A DNA stretch of 44,302 bases from assembly GCF_009765735.1 (NCBI RefSeq), contig NZ_LMUW01000004.1, positions 1 through 44,302 on the forward strand, read 5' to 3'. A model generated the notes under the pieces. It searched no databases, was not told where the DNA came from, and worked only from the letters and a program-made list of their open reading frames with translations. Positions 7,419-22,759 of this stretch are shown in pieces. Made by a program: the position numbers and the translations under genes. Origin of the DNA: Xenophilus sp. L33 (GTDB taxonomy: Bacteria; Pseudomonadota; Gammaproteobacteria; Burkholderiales; Burkholderiaceae_C). Position 1 is the first letter of the stretch. Every line of letters starts with the position of its first letter.

Positions 7419-9535
7419 ACCCCCAAAAATCGAGGCTCGCGCAGTGGCTGCGCGTGGCAGGTGCGGCCTTGGTCGCATTGAGTGCAGCCGCCGCCGTCCA
7501 CGCACAGAACGCGATCGAGAAGGTGACCACCTCGATGCAGTCCGGCACCGAGCTGATCCGGATCGACTTCACCCAGCCGCTCGCCGCGCCGCCGGCCGGC
7601 TTCGCCATCCAGTCGCCGCCGCGCATCGCGCTCGACTTCCCGGGCGTCACCAACGCCATCGGCCGTTCGGCGATCGACGTCAGCCAGGGCAACGTGCGCT
7701 CGGTCAACGTGGTGCAGGCCGGTGAACGCACCCGGCTGGTCCTGAACCTCAAGAACCCGACCACCTACAAGACCGAGATCCAGGGCAAGTCGCTGCTGGT
7801 CGCGCTCGACCAGGCCGCCGGCCAGGCGCTGGTGACCCCGCAGTCGCAGGTCTTCGCCGAGGACCGCAACCGCGACACCCAGCCCCTGCGCGACATCGAC
7901 TTCCGCCTCGGCTCCGACGGCACCGGCCGCGTGATCGTCGACCTGGCCAATCCGCAGACCGGCGTCGATATCCGCGAGGTCGGCAAGAACCTGGTGGTCG
8001 AATTCACCAAGTCGACGCTGCCCGAAGGACTGCGCCGCCGGCTCGACGTCTCCGACTTCGGCACCCCGGTGCAGACCATCACCAGCCAGCAGACCGGCGA
8101 CCGGGTCCGCATGGTGATCGAGCCGAAGGGCGAGTGGGAACACAGCGCCTACCAGAGCGAGAACCAGTTCGTGATCGAGGTGCGCCCGCGCAAGATCGAT
8201 CCGACCAAGCTCACGCAGGGCGTCGGCTACAACGGCGAGAAGCTGTCGCTGAACTTCCAGAACATCGAGGTCCGCTCGCTGCTGCAGGTCATCGCCGACT
8301 TCACCAACTTCAACATCGTCACCTCCGACTCGGTCAACGGCTCGCTCACGCTGCGGCTGAAGGACGTGCCCTGGGACCAGGCACTGGACATCATCCTGCA
8401 GGCCAAGAACCTCGGCATGCGCAAGAACGGCAGCGTGCTGTGGATCGCGCCGAAGGACGAGATCAACGCCAAGGAAAAGCAGGAGTTCGAGGCCCAGGCC
8501 GCGATCGCCAACCTGGAGCCGCTGCGCACCCAGGCCTTCCAGCTCAACTACACCAAGGCGGTCGTCGTGGCACAGGGCCTCACCGGCACCGGTGCCGGCG
8601 CCGGCGGCGGCGGTGGCGGGGGCTCGACCACCCGCATCCTGAGTCCGCGCGGCAGCGTGCTGGCCGAGGCCCGCACCAACCAGCTGTTCGTCTCGGACAT
8701 CCCGTCGCGCCTGACCGAAGTGGCGGCGATGATCGCCAAACTCGACATCCCGGTGCGCCAGGTGCTGATCGAGGCCCGCATCGTGGAAGCGACCGACACC
8801 TTCGGCAAGTCGCTCGGCGTGCGGCTCGGCGGCGGTGCGCTGAACCACAACAATGCCATCGGCCCGGCCCCGGTGATCACGCCGGCCACCGGCACGACGC
8901 CGGCCACGATCAGCCAGACCGTGACCGCCAGCAACTTCGTGAACCTGCCGTCGACCGGCGTGTCCGGCAACGGCAACGCGCCCGGCACCTTCGCGATCTC
9001 GCTCTTCAACTCGGGCCTGTCGCGGATCCTGAACCTGGAAATCTCCGCGCTCGAAGCCGACGGCAAGGGCAAGGTGGTGTCCAGCCCGCGGGTGGTGACG
9101 GCCGACCAGACCAAGGCGCTGATCGAGCAGGGCACCGAACTGCCCTACCAGGTGGCGACTTCCAGCGGCGCGACCTCGATCGCCTTCCGCAAGGCGACCC
9201 TGAAGCTCGAGGTGACACCGCAGATCACGCCCGAAGGCAACATCATCCTGACGCTCGACGTGAACAAGGACACCGTGGGCCAGGCGACGACCGCCGGCTT
9301 CGCGATCGACACCAAGCACGTGCAGACCGAGGTGCTGGTGGAGAACGGCGGGACGGTGGTCATTGGTGGTATCTTCGAGGTCACCGAAGCCACCGATGAA
9401 TCGCGCATCCCGGTGCTCGGCGAGATCCCCTACCTTGGTGCCCTGTTCAGAACCCGCGACAACTCGATCTCCAAAAGTGAGTTGCTTGTCTTCATCACCC
9501 CGAAAATGGTTACCGATCGGAACGCCGCGCGCTGA
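7415..9535 (+). CDS. pilQ: Type IV pilus secretin PilQ
   Basis: A 706-residue outer-membrane secretin through which the pilus exits. Residues 1-30 are a signal peptide ending in AHA. An AMIN-type peptidoglycan-binding domain follows, then the secretin N0/N1 domains (from about residue 280, NIEVRSLLQVIADFTNFNIV) and the C-terminal secretin pore with VLIEARIVEA, the Val-Gly-rich gate region and the closing LVFITPKMV. A glycine run near residue 390-402 sits in a flexible loop. Only one AMIN domain is obvious, fewer than in some larger PilQ proteins. The ATG overlaps the pilP stop. Confidence 0.95.
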   Translation: MNPQKSRLAQWLRVAGAALVALSAAAAVHAQNAIEKVTTSMQSGTELIRIDFTQPLAAPPAGFAIQSPPRIALDFPGVTNAIGRSAIDVSQGNVRSVNVVQAGERTRLVLNLKNPTTYKTEIQGKSLLVALDQAAGQALVTPQSQVFAEDRNRDTQPLRDIDFRLGSDGTGRVIVDLANPQTGVDIREVGKNLVVEFTKSTLPEGLRRRLDVSDFGTPVQTITSQQTGDRVRMVIEPKGEWEHSAYQSENQFVIEVRPRKIDPTKLTQGVGYNGEKLSLNFQNIEVRSLLQVIADFTNFNIVTSDSVNGSLTLRLKDVPWDQALDIILQAKNLGMRKNGSVLWIAPKDEINAKEKQEFEAQAAIANLEPLRTQAFQLNYTKAVVVAQGLTGTGAGAGGGGGGGSTTRILSPRGSVLAEARTNQLFVSDIPSRLTEVAAMIAKLDIPVRQVLIEARIVEATDTFGKSLGVRLGGGALNHNNAIGPAPVITPATGTTPATISQTVTASNFVNLPSTGVSGNGNAPGTFAISLFNSGLSRILNLEISALEADGKGKVVSSPRVVTADQTKALIEQGTELPYQVATSSGATSIAFRKATLKLEVTPQITPEGNIILTLDVNKDTVGQATTAGFAIDTKHVQTEVLVENGGTVVIGGIFEVTEATDESRIPVLGEIPYLGALFRTRDNSISKSELLVFITPKMVTDRNAAR

Positions 9536-9557
9536 CGCGCGACGCTCCTAGCAGCGC

Positions 9558-10103
9558 GTGGCAGTCGCACTCGTCGGACTGCCCGGCGCCGGCAAATCCG
9601 CGATCGGCCGGCGCCTCGCGCAACGTCTCCAGCTCCCCTTCGTCGACAGCGATCACGTGATCGAGTCGCGGATCGGCTGCTCGATCCGCGACTACTTCGA
9701 GCGCGAAGGCGAACTGGCCTTCCGCGATGTCGAACAGGCCGTGATCGCCGAACTGGCGGCCGCGGCCCACGGCGTGGTGGCCACCGGCGGCGGCTGCGTG
9801 CTGCGCGAAGCCAACCGCGCCACGCTGCGCAATCATTTCCACGTGCTCTACCTGCGCTCCGCGCCCGAGGACCTGTTCCGGCGCCTGCGCCACGACGTCA
9901 AGCGGCCGCTGCTGCAGGTGGCCGACCCGCTCGGACGGTTGCGCGAGCTGTACGGCGCGCGCGATCCGCTCTACCGCGAGACCGCTCACGACCTCGTCGA
10001 GACCGGGCGGCCCTCGGTGGCGATGCTGGTCAACATCATCGTGATGCAGCTGGAGCTGGCCGGCGTGGTCGCGCCCGGCTCCGGCGAACCGCCGCCGGGC
10101 TGA
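9558..10103 (+). CDS. aroK: Shikimate kinase
   Basis: A 181-residue cytoplasmic enzyme that phosphorylates shikimate with ATP, the fifth step of the chorismate pathway. The P-loop is GLPGAGKS (7-14), DSDHVIE follows, and the shikimate-binding ATGGGCVL motif is present. The start must be GTG 9558 because an in-frame TAG lies at 9549-9551. The C-terminal tail (about 20 residues, Gly/Pro-rich) is slightly longer than usual. It follows pilQ by 22 bases and precedes aroB, a classic proteobacterial arrangement. Confidence 0.94.
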   Translation: MAVALVGLPGAGKSAIGRRLAQRLQLPFVDSDHVIESRIGCSIRDYFEREGELAFRDVEQAVIAELAAAAHGVVATGGGCVLREANRATLRNHFHVLYLRSAPEDLFRRLRHDVKRPLLQVADPLGRLRELYGARDPLYRETAHDLVETGRPSVAMLVNIIVMQLELAGVVAPGSGEPPPG

Positions 10104-10136
10104 ACCCCGACGGCCGGGAGGCTCTTGCCCAGCACC

Positions 10137-10142
10137 TAAACT
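10137..10142 (+). promoter_or_regulatory. -10-like box immediately upstream of aroB
   Basis: TAAACT ends 7 bases before the aroB ATG, so transcription from it would start at or one base before the initiation codon. There is no convincing -35. The same geometry recurs at four other genes in the window. Confidence 0.35.
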
Positions 10143-10149
10143 CGGGGGC

Positions 10150-11247
10150 ATGCGAACGTCCGCCTCCTTCGAAAGCGTCGAGATCCAGCTCGGCGAGCGC
10201 AGCTACCCGATCCTGATCGGCAGCGGCCTCCTCGACGATGCCACCAGCTTCACCGCCGCACCGGCCGCCACGCAGGCGCTGATCGTCACCAACACCACCG
10301 TCGCGCCGCTCTACGCCGAGCGCCTGCGCGCCATGCTGGCCGACCGCTATGCGACAGTGAACCTGCTGGCGCTGCCCGACGGCGAGGCCCACAAGGACTG
10401 GCCGACCCTCAACCTGATCTTCGACGCGCTGCTCGGCCACGGCAGCGACCGCAAGACGGTGCTCTTCGCGCTCGGCGGCGGCGTGGTCGGCGACATGACC
10501 GGTTTCGCGGCGGCCAGCTACATGCGCGGCGTGCCCTTCGTGCAGGTGCCGACCACCCTGCTGGCGCAGGTCGACTCGTCGGTCGGCGGCAAGACCGCGA
10601 TCAACCATCCGCTGGGCAAGAACATGATCGGCGCCTTCTACCAGCCGCAGCTGGTGCTGTGCGACCTCGCGACCCTGGCGACCCTGCCGCGGCGCGAGCT
10701 GAGCGCGGGCCTCGCCGAGGTCATCAAGTACGGGCCGATCCACGACATGGACTTCTTCGACTGGATCGAGGCCAACGTCGATGCGCTGATGGCCTGCGAC
10801 CCGGACGCGATGGCGGTCGCGGTGCGGCGCAGCTGCGAGATCAAGGCCGAGGTGGTCGGTGCCGACGAGCGCGAGACCGGCCTGCGCGCCATCCTCAACT
10901 TTGGCCACACCTTCGGCCATGCGATCGAGTCGGGCCTGGGCTACGGGCAGTGGCTGCACGGCGAGGCGGTCGGCTGCGGCATGGTCATGGCGGCCGAGCT
11001 GTCGCGGCGGCTGGGTGGCGTCGACGCCGCCTTCGTCGAGCGGCTGCAGGCGCTGATCCGGCGCGCCGGCCTGCCGGTGAAGGCGCCGGCCCTGGGCGCC
11101 GAGCGCTACCTGGAGCTGATGCGCATCGACAAGAAATCCGAAGCCGGGCAGATCCGTTTCGTGGTCATCGACCGGCCCGGGTCGGCCGCGGTGCGCAGCG
11201 CGCCCGAAGCGATGGTGCGCGAGGTGATCGCGCAGTGCAGCGGATGA
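10150..11247 (+). CDS. aroB: 3-Dehydroquinate synthase
   Basis: A 365-residue enzyme converting DAHP to 3-dehydroquinate with NAD and a divalent metal, the second step of aromatic amino-acid synthesis. The NAD-binding segment [20 protein letters not shown], the [15 protein letters not shown] motif and the metal-ligand regions HTFGHAIE and [10 protein letters not shown] are all intact. The length is typical. It lies 46 bases after aroK and overlaps dgt by ATGA. A GGGGG run sits only 2 bases before the ATG, too close for normal Shine-Dalgarno use, which fits the leaderless idea. Confidence 0.95.
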   Translation: MRTSASFESVEIQLGERSYPILIGSGLLDDATSFTAAPAATQALIVTNTTVAPLYAERLRAMLADRYATVNLLALPDGEAHKDWPTLNLIFDALLGHGSDRKTVLFALGGGVVGDMTGFAAASYMRGVPFVQVPTTLLAQVDSSVGGKTAINHPLGKNMIGAFYQPQLVLCDLATLATLPRRELSAGLAEVIKYGPIHDMDFFDWIEANVDALMACDPDAMAVAVRRSCEIKAEVVGADERETGLRAILNFGHTFGHAIESGLGYGQWLHGEAVGCGMVMAAELSRRLGGVDAAFVERLQALIRRAGLPVKAPALGAERYLELMRIDKKSEAGQIRFVVIDRPGSAAVRSAPEAMVREVIAQCSG

Positions 11248-12380
11248 GCGGCTCGCTGGCACCCTACGCGAGCGATCCGGCGAAGTCGCGCGGACGCCGC
11301 CACCCCGAGCCGCCGGCGCCGACCCGCGACGATTTCCAGCGCGACCGCGATCGCATCGTTCATTCGACCGCCTTCCGGCGCCTGGTCTACAAGACCCAGG
11401 TCTTCATCAACCACGAGGGCGACCTGTTCCGCACGCGGCTCACGCATTCGCTCGAGGTGGCGCAGCTGGGCCGTTCCATCGCCCGATCGCTGTCGCTGAA
11501 CGAGGACCTGGTCGAGGCGATCGCGCTGGCCCACGACCTCGGCCACACGCCCTTCGGCCATGCCGGCCAGGACGCGCTCGATGCCTGCATGCGCGCGCAC
11601 GGCGGCTTCGAGCACAACCTGCAGAGCCTGCGCATGGTCGACGAGCTGGAGGAGCGCTACCCGCAGTTCGACGGCCTCAACCTCAGCTTCGAGACCCGCG
11701 AAGGCATCCTGAAGCACTGTTCGCGCGCCAACGCCGAGCGGCTCGAGCAGGCGGAGCCGGGCGGCGTCGGGCGGCGCTTCTGCGACCGCACGCAGCCGAG
11801 CCTGGAGGCGCAGCTGTGCAACCTGGCCGACGAGATCGCCTACAACGCGCACGACATCGACGACGGCGTGCGCTCGGGGCTGATCAGCATCGCGCGGCTC
11901 GGCGAGGTCGCGCTGTTCGACCGCTTCCGGCGCGAGGCGCTCGCCGAGCATCCGGGCCTGGCGGGCCGCCGGGTGCTTTACGAGACCATCCGGCGCATGC
12001 TGAGCGCGCAGGTCTACGACGTGATCGACGCCACCCGCGCGGCGATCGAGCGGGTGGCGCCGGCCGATGCCGACGCGGCCCGCCGCTCGGCGCCGCTGGT
12101 GCTGTTCAGCGACGCGATGCGCTCCGACTCGAGCGAGCTCAAGCGCTTCCTGTTCCGCAACCTGTACCGGCATCCGCGGGTGGTGCGGACCGCCGAGCAG
12201 GCGCAGTCGGTGGTGCGCGCGCTGTTCGGCTGCTACCTCGCCGATCCGGGGCAGATGCCCGAGGGCTACGTCCGGCGCAGCGATCGCGAGCGCGCGGTCG
12301 CCGACTACATCGCCGGCATGACCGACCGCTTCGCGATCCGCGAGCACGAACGCCTGACCGGCGAGCGGTGGGACGCATGA
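11244..12380 (+). CDS. dgt: dGTPase-like deoxynucleoside triphosphohydrolase (HD domain)
   Basis: A 378-residue cytoplasmic HD-superfamily triphosphohydrolase expected to cleave dNTPs to the nucleoside and triphosphate. Metal-binding motifs are visible: [12 protein letters not shown] (His of the HD set), [14 protein letters not shown], and the later [15 protein letters not shown]. The size fits the shorter Dgt type-2 proteins (about 370-400 residues) rather than E. coli Dgt (about 505). The start overlaps the aroB stop and the stop overlaps the DUF1415 gene, both by ATGA, so it is embedded in one operon with the aro genes. Confidence 0.93.
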   Translation: MSGSLAPYASDPAKSRGRRHPEPPAPTRDDFQRDRDRIVHSTAFRRLVYKTQVFINHEGDLFRTRLTHSLEVAQLGRSIARSLSLNEDLVEAIALAHDLGHTPFGHAGQDALDACMRAHGGFEHNLQSLRMVDELEERYPQFDGLNLSFETREGILKHCSRANAERLEQAEPGGVGRRFCDRTQPSLEAQLCNLADEIAYNAHDIDDGVRSGLISIARLGEVALFDRFRREALAEHPGLAGRRVLYETIRRMLSAQVYDVIDATRAAIERVAPADADAARRSAPLVLFSDAMRSDSSELKRFLFRNLYRHPRVVRTAEQAQSVVRALFGCYLADPGQMPEGYVRRSDRERAVADYIAGMTDRFAIREHERLTGERWDA

Positions 12381-12931
12381 AGGCGCCGCAGGCCGAGGCC
12401 GACACCCGCCGCTGGCTCGAACGCGCGGTGATCGGCCTCAACCTCTGTCCCTTCGCCAAGGCGGTGCACGTGCACGGCCAGGTGCATTACGCGGTGCATC
12501 CGGACGACGACGACGCCGGCCTGCTCGACGCGCTGCTGCACGAGGCCGAGGCGCTGGTCGCGCTGCCGGCCGCCGAGCGCGACACCACCTTGCTGATCGC
12601 ACCGAACACGCTGGCCGACTTCATGGACTTCAACGATTTCTGCGGGCGCGCCGAGCGCCGCCTGGCGCGCGCCGGCTTCGACGGCGTGCTGCAGCTCGCG
12701 AGCTTCCATCCGCGCTTCCAGTTCGGCGGCAGCGATGCCGAGGACATCGCCAACGCGACCAACCGTGCGCCGTACCCGACCCTGCACCTGCTGCGCGAGG
12801 AGAGCGTCGACCGCGCGGTCGAGGCCTTCCCCGACGCCGAGGCGATCTACGGACGCAACATCGAGACGCTCGAAAGACTGGGCGCGGCCGGCTGGGCGGC
12901 GCTGGACGTCGGGCCGGGGAGTGCGGCATGA
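12377..12931 (+). CDS. DUF1415 family protein
   Basis: A 184-residue soluble protein matching the uncharacterised DUF1415 family. The hallmark N-terminal segment RWLERAVIGLNLCPFAKAV carries a conserved Cys; later blocks are LADFMDFNDFC and LQLASFHPRFQFGG, followed by the C-terminal AIYGRNIETLERLG. There is no signal peptide or membrane segment. Its function is unknown. It overlaps dgt upstream and the methyltransferase downstream by 4 bases, so it is co-translated with nucleotide- and methyl-transfer enzymes. The family name is secure; any role is inference. Confidence 0.88.
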   Translation: MKAPQAEADTRRWLERAVIGLNLCPFAKAVHVHGQVHYAVHPDDDDAGLLDALLHEAEALVALPAAERDTTLLIAPNTLADFMDFNDFCGRAERRLARAGFDGVLQLASFHPRFQFGGSDAEDIANATNRAPYPTLHLLREESVDRAVEAFPDAEAIYGRNIETLERLGAAGWAALDVGPGSAA

Positions 12932-13818
12932 ACAGGACGATGGCACCCAAGGCGACGCACGCCAAGCTCGACAAGGCCGCCCGCTCCGAAGCCGAGGTGC
13001 AGGCCGAACTGCGGCCCGGCCAGTCGATCGAGTTGCTGAAGGAACTGCACATCCTCACGCGCGAAGGCCGGCTCAACCAGGACTCGCGCCGCAAGCTCAA
13101 GCAGGTCTACCACCTCTATCAGTTCATCGAGAAGCTGCTGCGCGAACTGCCGGGCGACGGCGCCGAGGCGACCCTGGCCGACCACGGCGCCGGCAAGAGC
13201 TACCTCGGCTTCATCATCTACGACCTGTTCTTCAAGGAACGCAGCGGCGGCCACGTCTACGGCATCGAGACCCGCGCCGACCTGGTCGAGAAGTCCCGCG
13301 CGCTGGCGGACCGGCTGGGCTTCGCCCGGATGTCCTTCCTCAACCTGACGGTGGCCGAGTCGGCCAGTTCGTCGGCGCTGCCGCCGCGCATCGACCTCGT
13401 CACCGCGCTGCATGCCTGCGACACCGCGACCGACGACGCGATCGTCTTCGGCCTCGAGAAGAAGGCGCGCTTCATGGTGCTGGTGCCCTGCTGCCAGGCC
13501 GAGGTCGCCGCCTGCCTGCGCGAGACCAAGGCACTGGCCCTGTCGCGCACGCCGCTGGCCGAGCTGTGGCGGCATCCGCTGCACACGCGCGAGATCGGCA
13601 GCCAGCTCACCAACGTGCTGCGCTGCCTGTACCTGGAAGCGCACGGCTACCAGGTGACGGTGACCGAGCTGGTGGGCTGGGAGCACAGCATGAAGAACGA
13701 GCTGATCATCGCGCGCCACACCGGGCAGCGGCAGGCCGCCGCGGCCGCACGCCTGCGCGAGTTGCTCGCCCAGTTCGGGCTGGAATCGCTGCTGCAGACG
13801 CGCTTCCGGCTGCCCTGA
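12928..13818 (+). CDS. SAM-dependent methyltransferase of the GSTCD/Methyltransf_32 type
   Basis: A 296-residue protein. After a Lys/Glu-rich N-terminal region (1-70) comes a Rossmann methyltransferase core: motif I ADHGAGKS at 84-91, the acidic residue after strand 2 in YGIETR (Glu114), HACDTATDD (162-170) in the motif IV position, and PCCQ (187-190). The HACDT and PCC pair is typical of a family that includes the C-terminal domain of eukaryotic GSTCD and resembles RNA methyltransferases. The substrate is unknown. It is translationally coupled to the DUF1415 gene and is the last gene of the pil-aro-dgt run. Confidence 0.8.
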   Translation: MNRTMAPKATHAKLDKAARSEAEVQAELRPGQSIELLKELHILTREGRLNQDSRRKLKQVYHLYQFIEKLLRELPGDGAEATLADHGAGKSYLGFIIYDLFFKERSGGHVYGIETRADLVEKSRALADRLGFARMSFLNLTVAESASSSALPPRIDLVTALHACDTATDDAIVFGLEKKARFMVLVPCCQAEVAACLRETKALALSRTPLAELWRHPLHTREIGSQLTNVLRCLYLEAHGYQVTVTELVGWEHSMKNELIIARHTGQRQAAAAARLRELLAQFGLESLLQTRFRLP

Positions 13819-13855
13819 GCGCGGCACCTCGACGCACCGAACCGGCAAAGGCGCC

Positions 13856-14554
13856 ATGGCCCGACTGCCCCGCCTCACGCTGCCCGACCTGCCGCACCAC
13901 GTGATCCAGCGCGGCAACAACCGGCAGCCGGTCTTCATCGACACGGCCGACCGCGAGATGCTGCTGAAGCTGGCGGGCGAGCAGGCGCAGCGCTTCGGCG
14001 TCGCGCTGCACGGCTACGTGCTGATGGACAACCACTTCCACCTGCTGGCGACGCCGTCCGCCGCCGACGGCCTGCCGCAATGGATGCAGGCGGTCGGCCG
14101 CGGCTACGTGCGCTACTTCAACGACCGCCACGGCCGCAGCGGCACCCTCTGGGAAGGCCGCTACAAGTCGAGCCTGGTGCAGCCCGAGCGCTACCTGCTG
14201 GCGTGCATGGCCTACATGGACCTGAATCCGGTGCGCGACGGACTGGCCGCCGAGGCCGGCGACTACGCCTGGTCCAGCCACGGCCACTACGCGGGCCTGC
14301 GGCACGACCGGCTGCTGACGCCGCCGGCGCTCTACTGGGCGCTCGGCAACACGCCTTTCGCCCGCGAGGCCGCATATGCCGAAATGGTGCGCGCCGGCAT
14401 CAGCCCGGCGACCGAGGCGTTCATTACCGACGCGACGTTGCACGGGTGGGCCGTCGGCGATCTTGACTTCGCCGAATCGTTACAAGAAACGACAGGGCGT
14501 CGGACCACCAAAAGGCGGCCTGGAAGGCCGTCCACGGCGGCCAAGAACGGCTAG
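13856..14554 (+). CDS. REP-associated tyrosine transposase (RAYT, Y1/IS200-like)
   Basis: A 232-residue single-strand transposase of the Y1 HUH class. The HUH motif is NHFHLL with His60 and His62; the nucleophile is a Tyr in GRGYVRYFN (Y84 or Y87), followed by RHGRSGTLWEGRYKS and YMDLNPVR, all standard RAYT landmarks. The basic C-terminus (KRRPGRP) is also typical. RAYTs are usually single-copy domesticated genes that move or maintain REP palindromes rather than full insertion sequences. It lies between the dgt operon and gltB, 37 bases after the methyltransferase, with a GGC-rich ribosome site. The frame looks intact. Confidence 0.9.
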   Translation: MARLPRLTLPDLPHHVIQRGNNRQPVFIDTADREMLLKLAGEQAQRFGVALHGYVLMDNHFHLLATPSAADGLPQWMQAVGRGYVRYFNDRHGRSGTLWEGRYKSSLVQPERYLLACMAYMDLNPVRDGLAAEAGDYAWSSHGHYAGLRHDRLLTPPALYWALGNTPFAREAAYAEMVRAGISPATEAFITDATLHGWAVGDLDFAESLQETTGRRTTKRRPGRPSTAAKNG

Positions 14555-14605
14555 AAACGGTCGAGAGTGGCACCAGTTAACGTGGAGCTGCTATGAAGTT
14601 TGATG

Positions 14606-14665
14606 TGTCCCCGATTTATCGAGCTCTTAATTCTTGGCTCGTCAATTCGAATCTGACCCCATTTA
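14606..14665 (+). repeat. Two copies of a TGxCCCC-ATTTA motif downstream of the RAYT gene
   Basis: TGTCCCCGATTTA (14606-14618) and TGACCCCATTTA (14654-14665) are near-identical direct repeats in an AT-rich spacer that contrasts with the surrounding GC-rich DNA. From memory, sequences containing AATCTGACCCCATTT often occur beside Y1 transposase genes in many proteobacteria. They may be the recognition remnants of this element, but I see no upstream partner. Confidence 0.5.
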
Positions 14666-14671
14666 AAGCAT

Positions 14672-14688
14672 TTGGCATTGTTTGTGCA
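14672..14688 (+). promoter_or_regulatory. Sigma-54-like promoter for gltB
   Basis: TTGGCATTGTTTGTGCA has the invariant GG (14674-14675) and GC (14686-14687) separated by exactly 10 bases, and it matches the TTGGCA and TGCA parts of the -24/-12 consensus. Transcription would start near 14699, giving a leader of about 35 bases that contains AAGGAG at 14721-14726. Nitrogen control of glutamate synthase makes sigma-54/NtrC plausible. I did not identify a clear NtrC site. Confidence 0.5.
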
Positions 14689-14733
14689 AAGCAATATGCT
14701 CTTTTTCCCCGCGAAAACTGAAGGAGCGAGCCC

Positions 14734-19518
<4,785 letters not shown>

Positions 19519-19550
19519 CGCACTCACGAGAAAACAGATAGGACAGCACG

Positions 19551-21029
<1,479 letters not shown>

Positions 21030-21035
21030 GGACTT

Positions 21036-21067
21036 CCGCTTTCGGAGTTTTCGTCGAAAAGCGGTTT
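21036..21067 (+). terminator. Hairpin just after gltD
   Basis: CCGCTTT (21036-21042) pairs with AAAGCGG (21058-21064), followed by TTTA. The loop itself holds TTTTCG-T-CGAAAA (21048-21060), a 13-base palindrome that could form an alternative stem. It is a plausible but weak terminator for gltBD, beginning 7 bases after the stop. Confidence 0.4.
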
Positions 21068-21099
21068 ACGTCCTTCCCTTATCATTGGCCGTGACCGCG

Positions 21100-21133
21100 A
21101 GCCGGGATGCCCTGAGAGGCGCCCCGGCTTTTT
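21100..21133 (+). terminator. Intrinsic terminator directly before mlaF
   Basis: AGCCGGG (21100-21106) pairs with CCCGGCT (21123-21129). An inner GCC/GGC stem (21109-21111 with 21118-21120) extends it and a T tract runs from 21129 to 21133. It ends only 7 bases before the mlaF ATG, so it either closes gltBD read-through or folds the mlaF translation start. Confidence 0.6.
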
Positions 21134-21140
21134 CATTGCC

Positions 21141-21968
21141 ATGGATTCCTCAGCAACAGCCTCTTCACTCGTCGAATTCCGGAACGTCGCCTTCGGCTAC
21201 GGCGACCGCGCCATCCTCGACGGCGTGTCGTTCTCGGTGCCGCGGGGCAAGGTGACCGCGTTGATGGGCGCTTCCGGCGGCGGCAAGACCACCGTGCTGC
21301 GGCTGGCCGGCGGCCAGTTGCGGGCCCGCCGCGGCGAGGTCCGGGTCAACGGCGAGGACGTCGGCAAGCTCGGCCCCGACGCGCTCTACGCGATGCGCCG
21401 CCGCATGGGCATGCTGTTCCAGTTCGGCGCGCTGTTCACCGACATGAGCGTGTTCGACAACGTCGCCTTCCCGCTGCGCGAGCACACGAAGCTGCCCGAG
21501 CGGCTGGTCCGCGACATCGTGCTGATGAAGCTCGACGCGGTCGGCCTGCGTGGCGCCCGCGCGCTGATGCCGAGCGAAGTCTCGGGCGGCATGGCGCGCC
21601 GGGTCGCGCTGGCCCGGGCGATCGCGCTCGACCCCGAGCTGGTGATGTACGACGAGCCCTTCGCCGGCCTCGACCCGATCTCGCTCGGCACCGCGGCGCG
21701 GCTGATCCGGCAACTCAACGACACGCTCGGCCTGACCAGCATCGTGGTCTCGCACGACCTCGAGGAAACCTTCCGCATCGCCGATCACGTGATCATCCTG
21801 GCCAACGGCGGCATCGCCGCGCAGGGCCGGCCGGACGAGGTGCGCCAGAGCACCGACCCGCTGGTCCACCAGTTCGTCAATGCGCTGCCCGACGGGCCGG
21901 TGCACTTCCACTACCCGGCGCTACCGGTGGCGGACGACTTCGGCCAGGCCCGGGGAGGGCGTCGGTGA
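21141..21968 (+). CDS. mlaF: Phospholipid transport ATPase MlaF
   Basis: A 275-residue ABC ATPase of the Mla system that maintains outer-membrane lipid asymmetry. Walker A is GASGGGKTT near residue 40, the Q-loop [12 protein letters not shown] is the MlaF-type variant, and the signature [13 protein letters not shown], Walker [14 protein letters not shown] and the switch His in VVSHD follow. The ATG at 21141 has no recognisable Shine-Dalgarno, being preceded by a terminator T tract. It is the first gene of mlaFEDACB and overlaps mlaE in GTGA. Confidence 0.94.
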   Translation: MDSSATASSLVEFRNVAFGYGDRAILDGVSFSVPRGKVTALMGASGGGKTTVLRLAGGQLRARRGEVRVNGEDVGKLGPDALYAMRRRMGMLFQFGALFTDMSVFDNVAFPLREHTKLPERLVRDIVLMKLDAVGLRGARALMPSEVSGGMARRVALARAIALDPELVMYDEPFAGLDPISLGTAARLIRQLNDTLGLTSIVVSHDLEETFRIADHVIILANGGIAAQGRPDEVRQSTDPLVHQFVNALPDGPVHFHYPALPVADDFGQARGGRR

Positions 21969-22747
21969 GCTGGTACAAGCCCGCGGACATCGGCTTCGCC
22001 GTGCGCAGCAAGCTGGCCGACCTCGGCATCGGCGCGCGGCTGTTCGGGCGGCTCGGCTGGGGCGGTGCCCGCAGCCTGCGCCGCTTCGGCCTGGTGCGCG
22101 ACCAGATCCATTTCCTCGGCAACTATTCGCTGGCGATCATCGCGGTGTCGGGGCTGTTCGTCGGCTTCGTGCTGGGCCTGCAGGGCTACTACACGCTGCA
22201 GCGCTACGGCGCCTCCGACGCGCTCGGCCTGCTGGTCGCGCTGAGCCTGGTGCGCGAACTGGGCCCGGTGGTCGCGGCGCTGCTCTTCGCCGGCCGGGCC
22301 GGCACCTCGCTGACCGCCGAGATCGGCCTCATGAAGGCCGGCGAGCAGCTGAGCGCCATGGAGATGATGGCGGTCGACCCGGTCCAGCGCATCCTGGCGC
22401 CGCGCTTCTGGGCCGGCCTCATCACCATGCCGCTCCTGGCGGCGGTGTTCAGCGCGGTCGGCGTGCTGGGCGGCTACGTGGTGGGCGTGCTGATGCTCGG
22501 CGTCGATTCCGGCGCCTTCTGGGGCCAGATGCAGGCCGGTGTCGACGTCTGGCGCGACGTCGGCAACGGCGTCGTCAAGAGCTTCATCTTCGGTATCGCG
22601 GTCACCTTCGTGGCCCTGCTGCAGGGCTACCAGTCGCAACCGACGCCCGAAGGCGTCTCGCGCGCCACCACCCGCACCGTCGTGGTCGCCTCGCTGGCCG
22701 TGCTGGCGCTCGACTTCCTGCTGACCGCCATGATGTTCAGCATCTAA
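21965..22747 (+). CDS. mlaE: Phospholipid transport permease MlaE
   Basis: A 260-residue polytopic permease of the MlaE/YrbE family, about five membrane helices. The family signature is visible: [41 protein letters not shown] and [19 protein letters not shown]. It binds phospholipid with MlaD at the inner membrane, powered by MlaF. The GTG start overlaps the mlaF stop. The N-terminus has about 40 soluble residues before the interfacial helix, as is common in this group. Confidence 0.95.
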   Translation: MSWYKPADIGFAVRSKLADLGIGARLFGRLGWGGARSLRRFGLVRDQIHFLGNYSLAIIAVSGLFVGFVLGLQGYYTLQRYGASDALGLLVALSLVRELGPVVAALLFAGRAGTSLTAEIGLMKAGEQLSAMEMMAVDPVQRILAPRFWAGLITMPLLAAVFSAVGVLGGYVVGVLMLGVDSGAFWGQMQAGVDVWRDVGNGVVKSFIFGIAVTFVALLQGYQSQPTPEGVSRATTRTVVVASLAVLALDFLLTAMMFSI

Positions 22748-22759
22748 CCCCAAGCCACC

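Noticed and set aside
14376..14603. A short plus-strand frame across the RAYT C-terminus and spacer.
   Set aside because: It overlaps the RAYT coding sequence in another frame with no recognisable domain or ribosome site.
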